The notes: a model not told the origin generated them from the letters alone. Shown: positions 1-11,736, counted from the first letter of the stretch. The stretch: DNA of 64,000 nucleotides from Mya arenaria (GCF_026914265.1 NC_069134.1:15779205-15843204); one strand, 5' to 3'. Numbers and translations: made by a program.

Positions 1-115
1 CAATTTATTATGATTAGCTTAAAAGTTAACATGAATGCATTTGTGTGTAGAAGTACACTTTTAAGTCCTTAGATTGTTATTTTATACTAATGAAAAGGCT
101 ATTTGTTTATCATAG

Positions 116-304
116 GAATGGGTGTGGCCGATTGGCTACTTCCTGAGAGCCAAGCTGTTGTTTGCCAAAAAGCTTGAGTCATCGCGACCTGGTATCCTGA
201 AGGAGACTGTTTTATTTATAAGAACGACCTTGACCAGACATTATGAAGAGGTCATGAACTCATCCTGGAGGTCACTGCCTGAACTGACCAATCACAATGG
301 AGAA
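116..304 (+). CDS. AGL: Glycogen debranching enzyme, penultimate coding exon
   Basis: AGL is the cytosolic bifunctional enzyme (4-alpha-glucanotransferase plus amylo-alpha-1,6-glucosidase) that removes glycogen branch points. The exon reads EWVWPIGYFLRAKLLFAKKLE at its start and ends LPELTNHNGE, which matches from memory the C-terminal glucosidase part of animal AGL (human EWLWPIGYFLRAKL and LPELTNEN). It follows an AG acceptor at 114-115 and ends in phase 0 before the donor GTAAGG at 305. The rest of the gene lies to the left of the window. The only alternative is a pseudogene, but the frame is open, both splice sites are good and the next exon fits. Confidence 0.93.
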
Positions 305-1448
305 GTAAGGTTTTGAATTTGTCAGTCTGCTGAAGAAATGTAATGAAGATATTGTTATTGCCTTGGTGCCATTGGAGTAGTTTTACAAAACCTTGAACCT
401 ATTCCATGCTTATGAAACCATTCTCATGTTGGCCACGGTTTTTAAATAAAAATTCTGGAGAAATCCTGAAATCAAAGTTGAGAGCTTTTAACTTCAGACT
501 ATTATGCAGCTTTAATTAAAGTAAGTTATTACTCAGATATCAAAAACTGTAGGAAGTACCTTGAAATGACTTTAGATGACTTTGATTTACTGGGTTATGC
601 CCCTTGTTTGATGTGAATTGACACACCATTGTAAAGGCCAAATTGTAAAGAGAGGCGTTATGTTCAGAATAAAAAAGAACAAAAATCATTAGAAATGCAT
701 ATAGAATATGGCAGTTTCATTCTTGTTACTTTGCTACCCGAATAAATACAGGAGAGCAAAAAGTTGCCACTTCGTCTGTCCCCTGTTTTATGTCCACATC
801 TTAACTCCTCAGGTGATAGAAGATTTTTTGTTGAGGCATTTTGAAATCCTTCTGTTGCTTGAGGAGTTATGGAGTGGACACGAAAATGGCCTTTGGCCCA
901 GAGGTGTGACCTTTATGGTTGACTGTAACCTTTGTGCAGATTTATTTTAAAATCCTTCCATAGGTTGGGAATTAATGGAACAGACATTGCAAAATTAATC
1001 TTTAAATTTTGCAGTTCCTGTCCAAATTAGCTATATATATTATGAGTATTTAGTTATTTAAATATTTGATTTACAACTTACCTACAGTATACCAGAATAT
1101 ATTCAGGAGTACTTATGTAGATATCAGATGAAAATTCATTAAGACAGGCGCCTGACGAGTATCGCACAGCGAGATGACGTCGTTAATCCACGTTTCATAG
1201 ATATCAGGGTTTCTATGTGTTATTGACGTGGGACTTAGGTCAGCCACGTCATGATCAGAATCCCTAGTCGAGTGACATCGCACTCAAGTTGGGTGTTTCC
1301 TGGATGTTTTCAATTTCAATTTCCAATCAGAAAACATCTATTGTTTCTTAAGAAAACTTATTTAAAAAAAAAAAGATAAGAAGTTAAGAATATATGCAAG
1401 TATGCTTTCATGTATTGCAAATTGTAACCGATTTTCTGTTGATTTCAG
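305..1448 (+). other. AGL last intron
   Basis: A 1.14-kb AT-rich phase-0 intron between the two AGL exons, with donor GTAAGG and acceptor TTTCAG. A less AT-rich patch near 1145-1300 contains several GACGT and CACGT words and looks unlike its surroundings. I recognise no element in it. Confidence 0.85.
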
Positions 1449-1589
1449 CCAAATATGTTTGGTTGTCCGGCCCAGGCTTGGAGTGTGTCCTGCGTGCTAG
1501 ATGTCCTCTACGACCTAGAAAATCTGGATAACTCCGTCACAATCACTCCTAGCAAGTCAACAGAAAATCTTGTTGTTGCACCTTTATGA
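1449..1589 (+). CDS. AGL: Glycogen debranching enzyme, terminal exon
   Basis: The 46 codons plus TGA stop (1587-1589) begin PNMFGCPAQAWSVSCVLDVL. This aligns with the extreme C-terminus of human AGL ([22 protein letters not shown]), so the first half is strongly conserved. The last 24 residues (after YDL) form a tail beyond the human end and are rich in Ser and Thr. It starts right after an AG at 1447-1448 in phase 0, matching the previous exon. It sits about 8.6 kb upstream of the C1q cluster on the same strand. Confidence 0.93.
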   Translation, partial: PNMFGCPAQAWSVSCVLDVLYDLENLDNSVTITPSKSTENLVVAPL

Positions 1590-2105
1590 GGATGAGGCAT
1601 AGGGATGTGATATTATTAGATTTCGCGGGGGGGGGGGGGGTTATGACATTGAAGTCAAAGAAACAACTTTGAGAGAAGTTATGTGACATTTGGCATGAAG
1701 TGAAGAAAATTTGATATAAACTTTCTATGGTGGAAAAAATCAATACTTGTTTGCCAAAAATAATTGTTGTAATGTTTTACTGTGCCAGCATAAAAAGTAA
1801 TTTTGCTTTATTTTTTATTAGTAATTATTTTGGTGAATAAATACAGCTGTATTGTCCAGAATATATGTTATAAGAAAAATATTTTCTAGTCTGGATCTTA
1901 TTAAGCACTTATTTTTTTACAACACTTATTTTTAAACATTATTATAAGTTAATTCCCTACTGGTGCATTTTATATTCAGAATGTCATAAAACCATATAGT
2001 AGTTTGAATACAATTATTGATCAAAATGAATATGGTACCAGTATGTTAATGGTGAACTCATGCTAAAAGAAGTATTATGTTGAGGTACATACATATAATA
2101 CATTT
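1590..2105 (+). other. AGL 3' UTR and downstream flank
   Basis: It holds a 14-base G run at 1627-1640 and an AATAAA signal at 1836-1841. From about 1650 to 2090 the sequence is paralogous to 17.93-18.40 kb, and a shorter part also matches 41.21-41.41 kb. Shared words include GCCAGC, GAATAAATA and CTAGTCTG in the same order. Confidence 0.7.
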
Positions 2106-3195
2106 TTATGCCCCCTTTTGAAAAAAGTGGGGTATATTGTTTTGCACATGTCGGTCGGTCGGTCGGTCGGTCTGTCGGTCGGTCGGTCGGAATACCAAAT
2201 GGTTTCCGATCAATAACTTGAGAACGCTTTGACCGAGGGACCTCATACTTGGTATGTGTATTGGTCATCACCAGCAGATGAACCCTATTGATTTTGAGGT
2301 CAGTGGGTCAAAGGTCAAGGTCAGTGTGACCTTTACATGAAAAACGGTTTCCGATCAATAACTTGAGAACGCTTTGACCCAGGAACCTCATACTTGGTAG
2401 GTGTATTGGTCATGACCAGCAGATGAACCCTATTGATTTTGAGGTCAGTGGGTCAAAGGTCAAGGTCAGTGTGACCTTAACATGAAAAACGGTTTCCGAT
2501 CAATAACTTGAGAACGCTTTGACCCAGGGACCTCATACTAGGTAGGCTTATTGGTCATGACCAGCAGATGAACCCTATTGATTTTGAGGTCAGTGGGTCA
2601 AAGGTCAAGGTCAGTGTGACCTTTACATGAAAAACGGTTTCCGATCAATAACTTGAGAACGCTTTGACCCAGGGACCTCATACTTGGTAGGTGTATTGGT
2701 CATGACCAGCAGATGAACCCTATTGATTTTGAGGTCAAAGGTCAAGGTCAGTGTGACCTTAACATGAAAAACGGTTTCCGATCAATAACTTGAGAACGCT
2801 TTGACCCAGGGACCTCATACTAGGTAGGCTTATTGGTCATGACCAGCAGATGAACCCTATTGATTTTGAGGTCAGTGGGTCAAAGGTCAAGGTCAGTGTG
2901 ACCTTTACATGAAAAACGGTTTCCGATCAATAACTTGAGAACGCTTTGACCCAGGGACCTCATACTTGGTAGGTGTATTGGTCATGACCAGCAGATGAAC
3001 CCTATTGATTTTGAGGTCAGTGGGTCAAAGGTCAAGGTCAGTGTGACCTTTACATGAAAAACGGTTTCCGATCAATAACTTGAGAACGCTTTGACCCAGG
3101 GACCTCATACTAGGTAGGCTTATTGGTCATGACCAGCAGATGAACCCTATTGATTTTGAGGTCAGTGGGTCAAAGGTCAAGGTCAGTGTGACTGT
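2106..3195 (+). repeat. 147-bp tandem repeat array with (CGGT)n start
   Basis: About seven monomers of roughly 146-147 bp, one of them about 10 bp shorter. Each contains CGATCAATAACTTGAGAACG, CCTCATACT, ACCAGCAGATGAACCC and the run GGGTCAAAGGTCA followed by AGGTCAGTGTGACCT. The array is preceded by a short (CGGT)n tract at about 2151-2190, and the last monomer decays at 3192. A 5' segment near 2108-2150 with a C-rich and G-rich pair looks like the start of an interspersed element whose body then expanded in tandem. No reading frame is maintained. Confidence 0.9.
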
Positions 3196-3199
3196 AAGC

Positions 3200-4130
3200 T
3201 GAAAAAAGGTTTTCTGATTGTCCATATTTTTTTAATGCATGCACAGATGATTGGGATTGATGTATAAATGTTTGTATAGAAATGATTTTCTTTTATGTTA
3301 CTATTTTAGTTGGGCATTTATTTTTAATCATTCTGTTAGTGAGAATTCCTATGGATGCATTGTAGAGCTACATATAGTTTTTATCATAGAAACAAGATGT
3401 ACTCATTATAATTGTAAGGTCTAAGGGCTCAATGCCAATGTTTACATGTGTGCTCCATTGTCATGGGGCTAGGCAGCAGCCCATATGTTATCAAGGCTAA
3501 CTCAGATAACTAAGGCTACCTGAGATGTATTGAGATGAAATAGGGATGGATAGGTCACGGTATGCCATTGAAATCAGTATTAACTGATGCTGTGATTTAC
3601 ATACTTCAGAAAAGCCATTCAAATACTATCCTTCATGTATGGATGTTTACCTTGTTTGTTTTTTTTTCAAAGAAAATAATTCATGTTATTGTCACAGCAT
3701 TGACATTGTTGTTGTCGGCTTTCTGGTGGGAATTGTTGTTGGCGTGCAAAATTCTTAACCTTGACCATTACTCATAAACCATTAAAGATATTCCAATGAA
3801 ACTTGGTACATATGTTGCTGGAGAAAATTCACTTTTACAATGATGCCTATAAACTCTGGTTTTAATAATAGTTGTGTTCTGCCCCTTATTTGACTGAAAA
3901 ACAACAGACCACTGAAAGTGTGGACTTGTGTCCTCTTGTTTCATCTTTATCATGAATACAAAAATGATAAAATTATTTTTTTATAGTTAAAAATATTTGT
4001 TTTCACAATACAAAACTTCGCATTTGGTTGTGAGTAGTTTGGTATTGAAAGTCTCATTAAAACTTTGTTTGAATTTGAATATTCCATGAAAGTAATAAAT
4101 ATCAAATAAATTGGATAGTTAGTTTGATTG
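3200..4130. other. Intergenic, no gene recognised
   Basis: AT-rich sequence present only in the AGL-side copy of the segmental duplication. The short open frames here have no recognisable product. Confidence 0.5.
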
Positions 4131-5023
4131 ATTCTATTTTGTGCAAAACAATTTTTTGAGTTGATTCTTTCTTTCAATTTAACTCCAGTCATTCATTTTT
4201 ATTGTAAATGAATCAAAAAGTAGATTATAGAACATACAAGTAGTTTTAACACTCTTGTGTATTACATTATAAACCTGTAGAGCTACATGTATAAATGTTT
4301 AATTATTAAAATAACACATGAACATTTAATGTTGTTTTGTAAGGTCTGAACAAATCTATTGTTTATGTCCACAAATTGAAGTGCTGTGATTTGCTTTTAA
4401 TATGTGTGTGCTTGTTTTGTCTGTATATTTTGCATTAAGTTTTAGCCAGTACCAATTATAAAGCTGCAAAATAGAAAAAGTACTTTTTTCTCTGAGAATG
4501 AGGAGTTTATCAGCAAGATTGAAACTGTACCAGATAACGCCATTTTTCTTCCATTAACGCTTTTACCCCTCTAAAAAGTTGAAAGAAATTCAGCAGGATG
4601 TGAACTCTTTTAAAGAAAATTGAAATAAACTATCTTATATGACTACATTGTTCTAAAGTGGTGCAGAATAATGTCATTTCAGTTCATTTATATTAGGCTA
4701 GTGAATTCGTTCTTACAATAAGCATACATTATGAAAATGATTGTACTGATTTTTAGATCAGGGGTTTAACTTTCTCCCATTTCTCTGATTATTTAAGAAA
4801 AACCTCCATTTCTTGGTGAAAAGTGATCCCTTACAAGTACATTACATGTATGTACTAACATTTGAATGTTACTATACATTTGGTTTTGTCAACCTGAGCT
4901 CCTCGATCAACCTTTCTGTTTAAAAAGTATCTCTTTCATCATTCAGTTTAAAACCTTATTTAAGCAGAGAGCCCTTTTGTAGTTCTCCATGGCTAGAATT
5001 TTTCTGTCTCACGGATAACCTTA

Positions 5024-5314
5024 TGCACCAGTCAATTGTGACCACGGCTCCCCCAGGTCCGGGGTGTACCGGGGTTAGCCGGGGAAATGGGCCGTGTTTT
5101 TACCTTTCAGTGCCGGGTGAATGCGGTGGTTTTGTCTTCGCACAAATATAGCGGGGAATGCGCCTAACCTGGGGTGCGGGTGAATTTGGCAGGGATTTTA
5201 CCATCAGTTCGTCCCCGCAGGGTGGGGATTTTACCCGGGGTTGGCTTGACCGAAAGTCAAAGTCCCCGCTATTCCCCGGACCTGGGGCGGCCGTGGTTAC
5301 AATTTACTGGTGCA
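5024..5314. mobile_element. Harbinger-like MITE, copy 1
   Basis: A 291-bp GC-rich element with terminal inverted repeats: TGCACCAGTCAATTGTGACC at the left, and its inverse, ending TTTACTGGTGCA, at the right. TTA flanks both ends, consistent with the 3-bp target duplication of PIF/Harbinger elements. The interior has repeated CCGGGG words. A shorter relative lies at 24369-24521. No transposase is present. Confidence 0.8.
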
Positions 5315-5503
5315 TTATATTGATTCAGGCTGATGCATCTAAAATGAATTGTAAAACCATATGAAATTTCTGGTCATGCGACTAAACATTTCTCACTCTT
5401 CCTGATAACATATTCTATTTTTAGCCAAAGTACTCTTTCATACTGTCAATTTGCCCAATTATAGTGATAAAACCCTAACCCTTTTTCCCTCTTTGATTGT
5501 TAA

Positions 5504-5946
5504 AGGGACTAGACACCAGATGGTCCAAATATTGGCAAATACAGGATTTTATAAAAACAAACGAGCCAAGAATAGATTGCGTAGGAGGCCGAAAATACAT
5601 AATTTTAGATGGTTAAAATAATAAACGCAACAATAATGTTGCCGTCTCATCAGTGTTTCCCCTTTTAAAAATAGCGCATAATGATTTTCCAGCTCATGTA
5701 ATATCTGTTTAGGAGTACATATAAATATTCGGACGCTATTTTTAAACTTACTGTGATTGACGTTGTAGACAACCCCAGTAAACTTCGAAAAAACTACGAA
5801 AACACTGAGAAAGATGCATGTGTCGTAAGCTATGTGATGCAGCTAGTAAGATTCAATGCGTTGTACACAATGTCAATTTTGTGTAAGTTTTTGACATTTT
5901 TTTTCTCTTTTTGTCTTGTAAATGTATCATCTGGTGTCTAGTCCCT
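5504..5946. mobile_element. TTAA-flanked non-autonomous DNA transposon
   Basis: A 443-bp element beginning AGGGACTAGACACCAGATG and ending with its exact inverse complement, CATCTGGTGTCTAGTCCCT. A TTAA sits on each side (5500-5503 and 5947-5950), the target used by piggyBac-type transposases. The terminal bases are not the usual CCC, so the superfamily is tentative. A decayed relative starts near 21091. It encodes no transposase. Confidence 0.85.
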
Positions 5947-5950
5947 TTAA

Positions 5951-6585
5951 ACTGTTTGTTAAAATTAAGTTTGTCCATCAAATTTTGATGACATTGCATG
6001 GGTAAAATGTGGCATTAATTCATGTAGTGGAATCTAGGATTCAAATTTACATGGCATTTGGAATCTCTTTAATATCTTGAAAACAAAATAGAAAACTTGT
6101 TGGGCATTTGAACCATGGGTGCTTAATATGTTTATCTTTGTTTTACTCATTTTGAATTTGTTGAACATGTTTATTTTATTATCATTTGTCTACCTAGTGC
6201 TTGCTTTACACGCACATGTATATTGGAAATAACGCAACACATGGAAATATCAGTGGTCTTTTCCGTCCTACTTGTACTTCTTTTAATTAATAAAGATCTC
6301 TTTCCAACAAATATTAACATTTTGAACTCTTAAATATAAGAAGTTGTGCAAGAAGGTGTAAAGAAGTAATTGTTTGTCAAAATATTGTATCTGCACTGAA
6401 ACTCAATGTGTATGTAATGTGTTCTATTATTTTAGCATTATCCAGATTTATTTACAGATTTGTTTTATTCTGCCCTTGTTGTTATAAGTGTTATATTTTG
6501 GTACATTAGGGTTTGCTACGCAGAATAAAACCTTAAATCATTGCCTTATCCTAATGCTTGTTGACACCAACTTTAACAGCCAAGG
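5951..6585. other. Intergenic, nothing recognised
   Basis: AT-rich sequence between the TTAA element and the 38-bp array. I see no coding frame, repeat or RNA. Confidence 0.5.
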
Positions 6586-6589
6586 CATA

Positions 6590-9545
6590 TACGTGCATTT
6601 GTATCCTTGTGTCAGCGGCAGTGTCTTACGTGTATCTGTATTCTTGTGACAGCGGCCAGTGTCTTACATGCACCAGTATTCTTGTGTCAGTGGCCAGTGT
6701 CTTACGTGCACCAGTATTCTTGTGTCAGCGGCCAGTGTCTTACGTGCACCAGTATTCTTGTGTCAGTGGCCAGTGTCTTACATGCATCAGTATTCTTGTG
6801 TCCGCGGCCAGTGTCTTACGTGCACCAGTATTCTTGTGTCAGTGGCCAGTGTCTTACGTGCACCAGTATTCTTGTGTCAGTGGCCAGTGTCTTACGTGCA
6901 CCAGTATTCTTGTGTCAGTGGCCAGTGTCTTACGTGCACCAGTATTCTTGTGTCAGCGGCCAGTGTCTTACGTGCACCAGTATTCTTGTGTCAGCGGCCA
7001 GTGTCTTACGTGCACCAGTATTCTTGTGTCAGTGGCCAGTGTCTTACGTGTACCAGTATTCTTGTGTCAGTGGCCAGTGTCTTACATGCACCAGTATTCT
7101 TGTGTCAGTGGCCAGTGTCTTACATGCACCAGTATTCTTGTGTCAGCGGCCAGTGTCTTACATGCATCTGTATTCTTGTGTCAGTGGCCAGTGTCTTACA
7201 TGCACCAGTATTCTTGTGTCAGTGGCCAGTGTCTTACATGCACCAGTATTCTTGTGTCAGTGGCCAGTGTCTTACATGCACCAGTATTCTTGTGCCAGCG
7301 GCCAGTGTCTTACATGCATCAGTATTCTTGTGTCAGTGGCCAGTGTCTTACATGCACCAGTATTCTTGTGTCAGCGGCCAGTGTCTTACATGCACCAGTA
7401 TTCTTGTGTCAGTGGCCAGTGTCTTACATGCACCAGTATTCTTGTGTCAGAGGCAGTGTCTTACATGCACCAGTATTCTTGTGTCAGCGGCCAGTGTCTT
7501 ACATGCATCAGTATTCTTGTGTCAGTGGCCAGTGTCTTACGTGCACCAGTATTCTTGTGTCAGAGGCAGTGTCTTACATGCACCAGTATTCTTGTGTCAG
7601 TGGCCAGTGTCTTACGTGCATCAGTATTCTTGTGTCAGTGGCCAGTGTCTTACATGCACCAGTATTCTTGTGTCAGTGGCCAGTGTCTTACATGCACCAG
7701 TATTCTTGTGTCAGAGCCAGTGTCTTACATGCATCAGTATTCTTGTGTCAGCGGCCAGTGTCTTACATGCACCAGTATTCTTGTGTCAGCGGCCAGTGTC
7801 TTACATGCACCAGTATTCTTGTGTCAGTGGCCAGTGTCTTACATGCACCAGTATTCTTGTGTCAGTGGCCAGTGTCTTACATGCACCAGTATTCTTGTGT
7901 CAGTGGCCAGTGTCTTACATGCACCAGTATTCTTGTGTCAGCGGCAGTGTCTAGCCTGCATCTGTATTCTTGTGACAGCGGCCAGTGTCTTACATGCACC
8001 AGTATTCTTGTGTCAGTGGCCAGTGTCTTACGTGCATCAGTATTCTTGTGTCAGCGGCAGTGTCTAGCCTGCATCTGTATTCTTGTGACAGCGGCCAGTG
8101 TCTTACATGCATCAGTATTCTTGTGCCAGCGGCCAGTGTCTTACATGCATCAGTATTATTGTGTCAGTGGCCAGTGTCTTACATGCACCAGTATTCTTGT
8201 GTCAGTGGCCAGTGTCTTACCTGCATCAGTATTCTTGTGTCAGCGGCAGTGTCTAACGTGCAACTGTATTCTTGTGTCAGCGGCAGTGTCTAACGTGCAC
8301 CAGTATTCTTGTGACAGCGGTCAGTGTCTTACATGCATCAGTATTCATGTGTCAGCGGCAGTGTCTAACGTGCATCTGTATTCTTGTGACAGCGGCGAGT
8401 GTCTTACGTGCACCAGTATTATTGTGTCCGCGGCCAGTGTCTTACATGCATCAGTATTCTTGTGTCAGCGGCGGTGTCTAGCCTGCATCTGTATTCTTGT
8501 GACAGCGGCCAGTGTCTTACATGCACCAGTATTCTTGTGTCAGCGGCAAGTGTCTTACATGCACCAGTATTATTGTGTCAGTGGCCAGTGTCTTACGTGC
8601 ACCAGTATTCTTGTGTCAGCGGCCAGTGTCTTACATGCATCTGTATTCTTGTGTCAGTGGCCAGTGTCTTACGTGCATCAGTATTCTTGTGTCAGTGGCC
8701 AGTGTCTTACATGCATCAGTATTCTTGTGTCAGCGGCAGTGTCTAGCCTGCATCAGTATTCTTGTGACAGCGGCCAGTGTCTTACATGCACCAGTATTCT
8801 TGTGTCAGTGGCCAGTGTCTTACGTGCACCAGTATTATTGTGTCAGTGGCCAGTGTCTTACGTGCACCAGTATTCTTGTGTCAGCGGCCAGTGTCTTACA
8901 TGCACCAGTATTATTGTGTCAGTGGCCAGTGTCTTACATGCATCAGTATTCTTGTGTCAGCGGTCAGTGTCTTACATGCATCAGTATCCTTGTGTCAGTG
9001 GCCAGTGTCTTACATGCATCAGTATTCTTGTGCCAGCGGCCAGTGTCTTACGTGCATCTGTATCCTTGTGACAGCGGCCAGTGTCTTACATGCATCAGTA
9101 TTCTTGTGTCACCGGCCAGTGTCTTACATGCATCTGTATCCTTGTGTCAGTGGCCAGTGTCTTACATGCATCAGTATTCTTGTGTCAGCGGCAGTGTCTT
9201 ACGTGCATCTTTATCCTTGTGTCAGCGGCCAGTGTCTTACATGCATCTGTATTCTTGTGTAAGTGGCCAGTGTCTTACATGCATCAGTATCCTTGTGTCA
9301 GCGGCAGTGTCTTACGTGCATCTTTATCCTTGTGTCAGCGGCCAGTGTCTTACATGCATCTGTATTCTTGTGTAAGTGGCCAGTGTCTTGCTTGTATCAG
9401 TATTTTTGTGTCAGCGGTCAGTGTCTTGCGGGCGTCAGTATTCTTGTGTCAGCGGCTAGTGTCTTGCGTGCATCTGTATCCTTGTGTCAGCGGCCAGTGT
9501 CTTGCGTCCATCAGTATTAGTGTGTCAGCGGCCTGTGTATTGCTT
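6590..9545 (+). repeat. 38-bp minisatellite array (about 78 units)
   Basis: The head-to-tail unit is TGTCTTACGTGCACCAGTAT followed by TCTTGTGTCAGCGGCCAG, 38 bp. Common variants are ACGTG/ACATG, CACCAG/CATCAG/CATCTG, GCGG/GTGG and a 37-bp form with one C missing (GCGGCAG). Because 38 is not a multiple of three and the unit has no stop in any sense phase, all three + frames stay open, the longest for 837 codons (6558-9071). The translation cycles through motifs such as SYVHQYSCVSG and TSILVSVASVL. Composite runs with TAGCCTGCATCTG recur near 7950, 8070, 8480 and 8740. The right end decays past 9390. Frame-independence argues against a protein. Confidence 0.93.
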
Positions 9546-9890
9546 GCAAACACATATTCTCTCTTCTCTTGTCAGAGGCCAGCTTCGTTTATCCGCATAC
9601 TCAAAGAATCTTAATGTAAAATGGAACTGTGCAATGCAGAAATTAAATGGTCTCATTTTGTTGCAATTGGGAGTTGGCTTTAACAATTTTGTTTTTATTA
9701 TACAGAAGTTGAGACGATTTTACGAATAAACATATAAATTTAGGATTGAGAGGCAAGCCAATGAGGGAAAGCATGTAGTAATGGTAACTGTACATCTGAA
9801 AATGAGACCTTGTTATATCGTTATCAAAAGCGTAACATGGATTATTCATGTTTGTTGATTAAAGCACCGTATTTGAAATAATAACTGGCA
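9546..9890. other. Intergenic, nothing recognised
   Basis: A short AT-rich stretch between the minisatellite and the region homologous between C1q copies, which starts near 9893. Confidence 0.5.
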
Positions 9891-10063
9891 ATGTTACCTG
9901 TCGTTAATGATGCCTACTTGTTTAATTATATTTCAATCTGCTGAAACATGCTTTCATCCTATTTCAAACATTATTTTACTGACAATGTATAGAACTAAAA
10001 ATAGGGTTAAATTATAGTTTGCAGTCGTTAATTGCTCAACATCTGCGTCCATCCCTTTGCTTT

Positions 10064-10166
10064 ATCTATCAATGACCCAAATTCCTTATGCTCCATCTAC
10101 TCTCGCATCATATGTGTTACATAGAGACAAACACTCGGTACAGAGCTCATAACTGTCTCGTACAAA
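10064..10166 (+). promoter_or_regulatory. Conserved 5' flank / putative core promoter of C1q gene A
   Basis: This block immediately before the ATG aligns with the same position in genes B and C: ATGACC, then AATTC, then CATCTACT, then a TA-rich stretch and AGAGAC near the presumed transcript start. The flank is conserved among the paralogs, which suggests that promoters were copied with the genes. The start site itself is inferred. Confidence 0.5.
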
Positions 10167-11000
10167 ATGAAGAAACTCATATCTTCAGTGATTCTTATAG
10201 CTTTTCTAGTTATTTTCGGTGTTATTGCAAGGGAGATCGAGGACAATGCCATTACAAACCTTATTGAGCGTCTCGATGCAAAGGATGCCGTCATTGAAGA
10301 ACTTATTGGAAGAGTGGAACTCCTTGAGAAAACAAATATGAAACAGGTCGAGATAAATGAAGACTTAGAGCGAAGACTGCAACAACTGACTATTTCGACG
10401 CAACAGAAAGACAACCAGAAAAATGCAAACACTGAATTGGAAACAAATAATGAATGGCTTCAAAAGAAAACTGAAACTGACACAGGTGGCGATGAAAATA
10501 AGGAAGATACTAGCGGAATAGCGCATAAACACAAACATGTAACTCTTGGCGACTCTATTTCAAGAAACAGGCGACACGCTTATACAAGAGCAATAGCTTT
10601 CTTCGCTACGGCAACCAATAACTCTGAACACCTGGGTAATGGTCAAACTATCATCTTCGACAATGATATCACAAACGTTGGAAGCGCTTATAACAACCAC
10701 CAAGGAGTCTTTATCGCACCAATCGACGGTATCTATGTGTTTTCCGCAACGCTTTCCTCCTTTCCCAATACTGCTGACCATTTAAAGTGGGTGAAAAATG
10801 GCCAAATTCTTTGCTATCTGTACGTGCACAGTTCAGGATACGATACCTCCGGCAGCACGATTGTGGTTGAACTGAACACCGGTGATGACATTTCCATTCA
10901 AAATATCGATCCCGACATCAAAATTCACGGAGGACAATACACATTTTTCTCCGGGTTTCTCCTTAAAGAAACAGAGACAGAGAGTATTGTTATTGGATAA
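10167..11000 (+). CDS. Secreted coiled-coil C1q-domain protein A
   Basis: A single-exon frame of 277 residues. Residues 1-21 (MKKLISSVILIAFLVIFGVI plus A) form a signal peptide. Residues 22-75 (IEDNAITNLIERL and on to LERRLQQL) form a heptad coiled coil in place of collagen, followed by a polar linker. An RNRR furin-type site lies at 133-136. The C1q/TNF-like jelly roll spans about 139-270, with AIAFFA, QGVFIAPIDGIYVFSA, WVKNGQ, STIVVELNTGDDI and YTFFSGFLL. Bivalve C1q-domain proteins of this design are secreted lectin-like molecules often tied to pathogen recognition; that role is inferred here. Paralogs lie at 16145 and 38788. The ATG is chosen because the signal peptide starts there and it aligns with B. 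Confidence 0.92.
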   Translation: MKKLISSVILIAFLVIFGVIAREIEDNAITNLIERLDAKDAVIEELIGRVELLEKTNMKQVEINEDLERRLQQLTISTQQKDNQKNANTELETNNEWLQKKTETDTGGDENKEDTSGIAHKHKHVTLGDSISRNRRHAYTRAIAFFATATNNSEHLGNGQTIIFDNDITNVGSAYNNHQGVFIAPIDGIYVFSATLSSFPNTADHLKWVKNGQILCYLYVHSSGYDTSGSTIVVELNTGDDISIQNIDPDIKIHGGQYTFFSGFLLKETETESIVIG

Positions 11001-11330
11001 AAAAACAGATGAAGTCGACATCCTTATAACATGTATTTATTATTATTATTAGTTATTTTCTTTTGTTATTTTTCTCTTTTCCAGATACAGAGTGCATTAA
11101 AATGAGGACGAAATATGAACACATTAATTTTCCAACGTTGTTTTATTTTTTAGAAAATATATTTTCATTTCTTTCTGCCTTTTTCTTCAATATGTTGCCA
11201 TGTCTTACACACGACGAAATTTTAATTTCACATATCAAATGCGCCTGCTTGCAACCTAGCTTTGTTTTCTCTGCCACTGTCCTCCTCTCGTAGACAAAAA
11301 AATAAACGGAATGAAACAACCTGTTGACAT
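11001..11330 (+). repeat. 3' flank cassette of C1q gene A
   Basis: This flank matches the 3' flanks of B and C and the solo pieces near 12.1, 24.6 and 41.4 kb. The marker word GCAACCTAGCTTTGTTT lies at 11251-11267, followed by CTGCCACTGTCCTCCTCTCG. An AATAAA near 11300 could serve as the polyadenylation signal. Confidence 0.7.
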
Positions 11331-11736
11331 ATGTGTCTTGTTTTTAGCGGAATGCTTTGACCTGAAACAGCATACGATGAAGATGTCCATTGATATTCGA
11401 ATGTCAGACCTGAAAAAAATCATCGTTAAAACAAGGGGGTGGATGCAATAAAGTCTCACACAAAAAATAGTGAGAAAAATGTTTGGTTTAAAAAAAAATG
11501 GCGGATTTTTAAGGAAAAGTACCCATTCTGGTGTCTACTTTTGCCTTGTAAGTGAACCTTTTTCATTTTGAAAAATGTATGCGTCCAGTATGTGGCGAAA
11601 AGCATATTCTTCAATCAGCATCTTATATTGGTATCATAACTTAAAGGATCAAAAGGTTATTGAACCGATTGTGCGTTACAATAGCTTTACCTCATAGTTT
11701 ATATAGTAATATTGGTATATGAACACCTTCTCCGTA

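Larger units (their letters stand above)
1650..4560 (+). repeat. Segmental duplication, AGL-side copy
   Basis: Blocks at about 1650-2090, 4135-4310 and 4335-4560 match 17.93-18.40, 18.42-18.58 and 20.42-20.65 kb in order and orientation. I judge them clearly homologous by eye but diverged. Between the blocks this copy carries about 2 kb (the 147-bp array and its flank) that is absent from the other copy, while the other copy carries its own 1.8-kb insert. The end beyond 4560 is unclear. Confidence 0.75.

Noticed and set aside
6558-9071. 837-codon open frame as a real repeat protein
   Set aside because: All three sense frames are open because the 38-bp unit lacks stops in any phase. There is no signal peptide, homolog or preferred frame.
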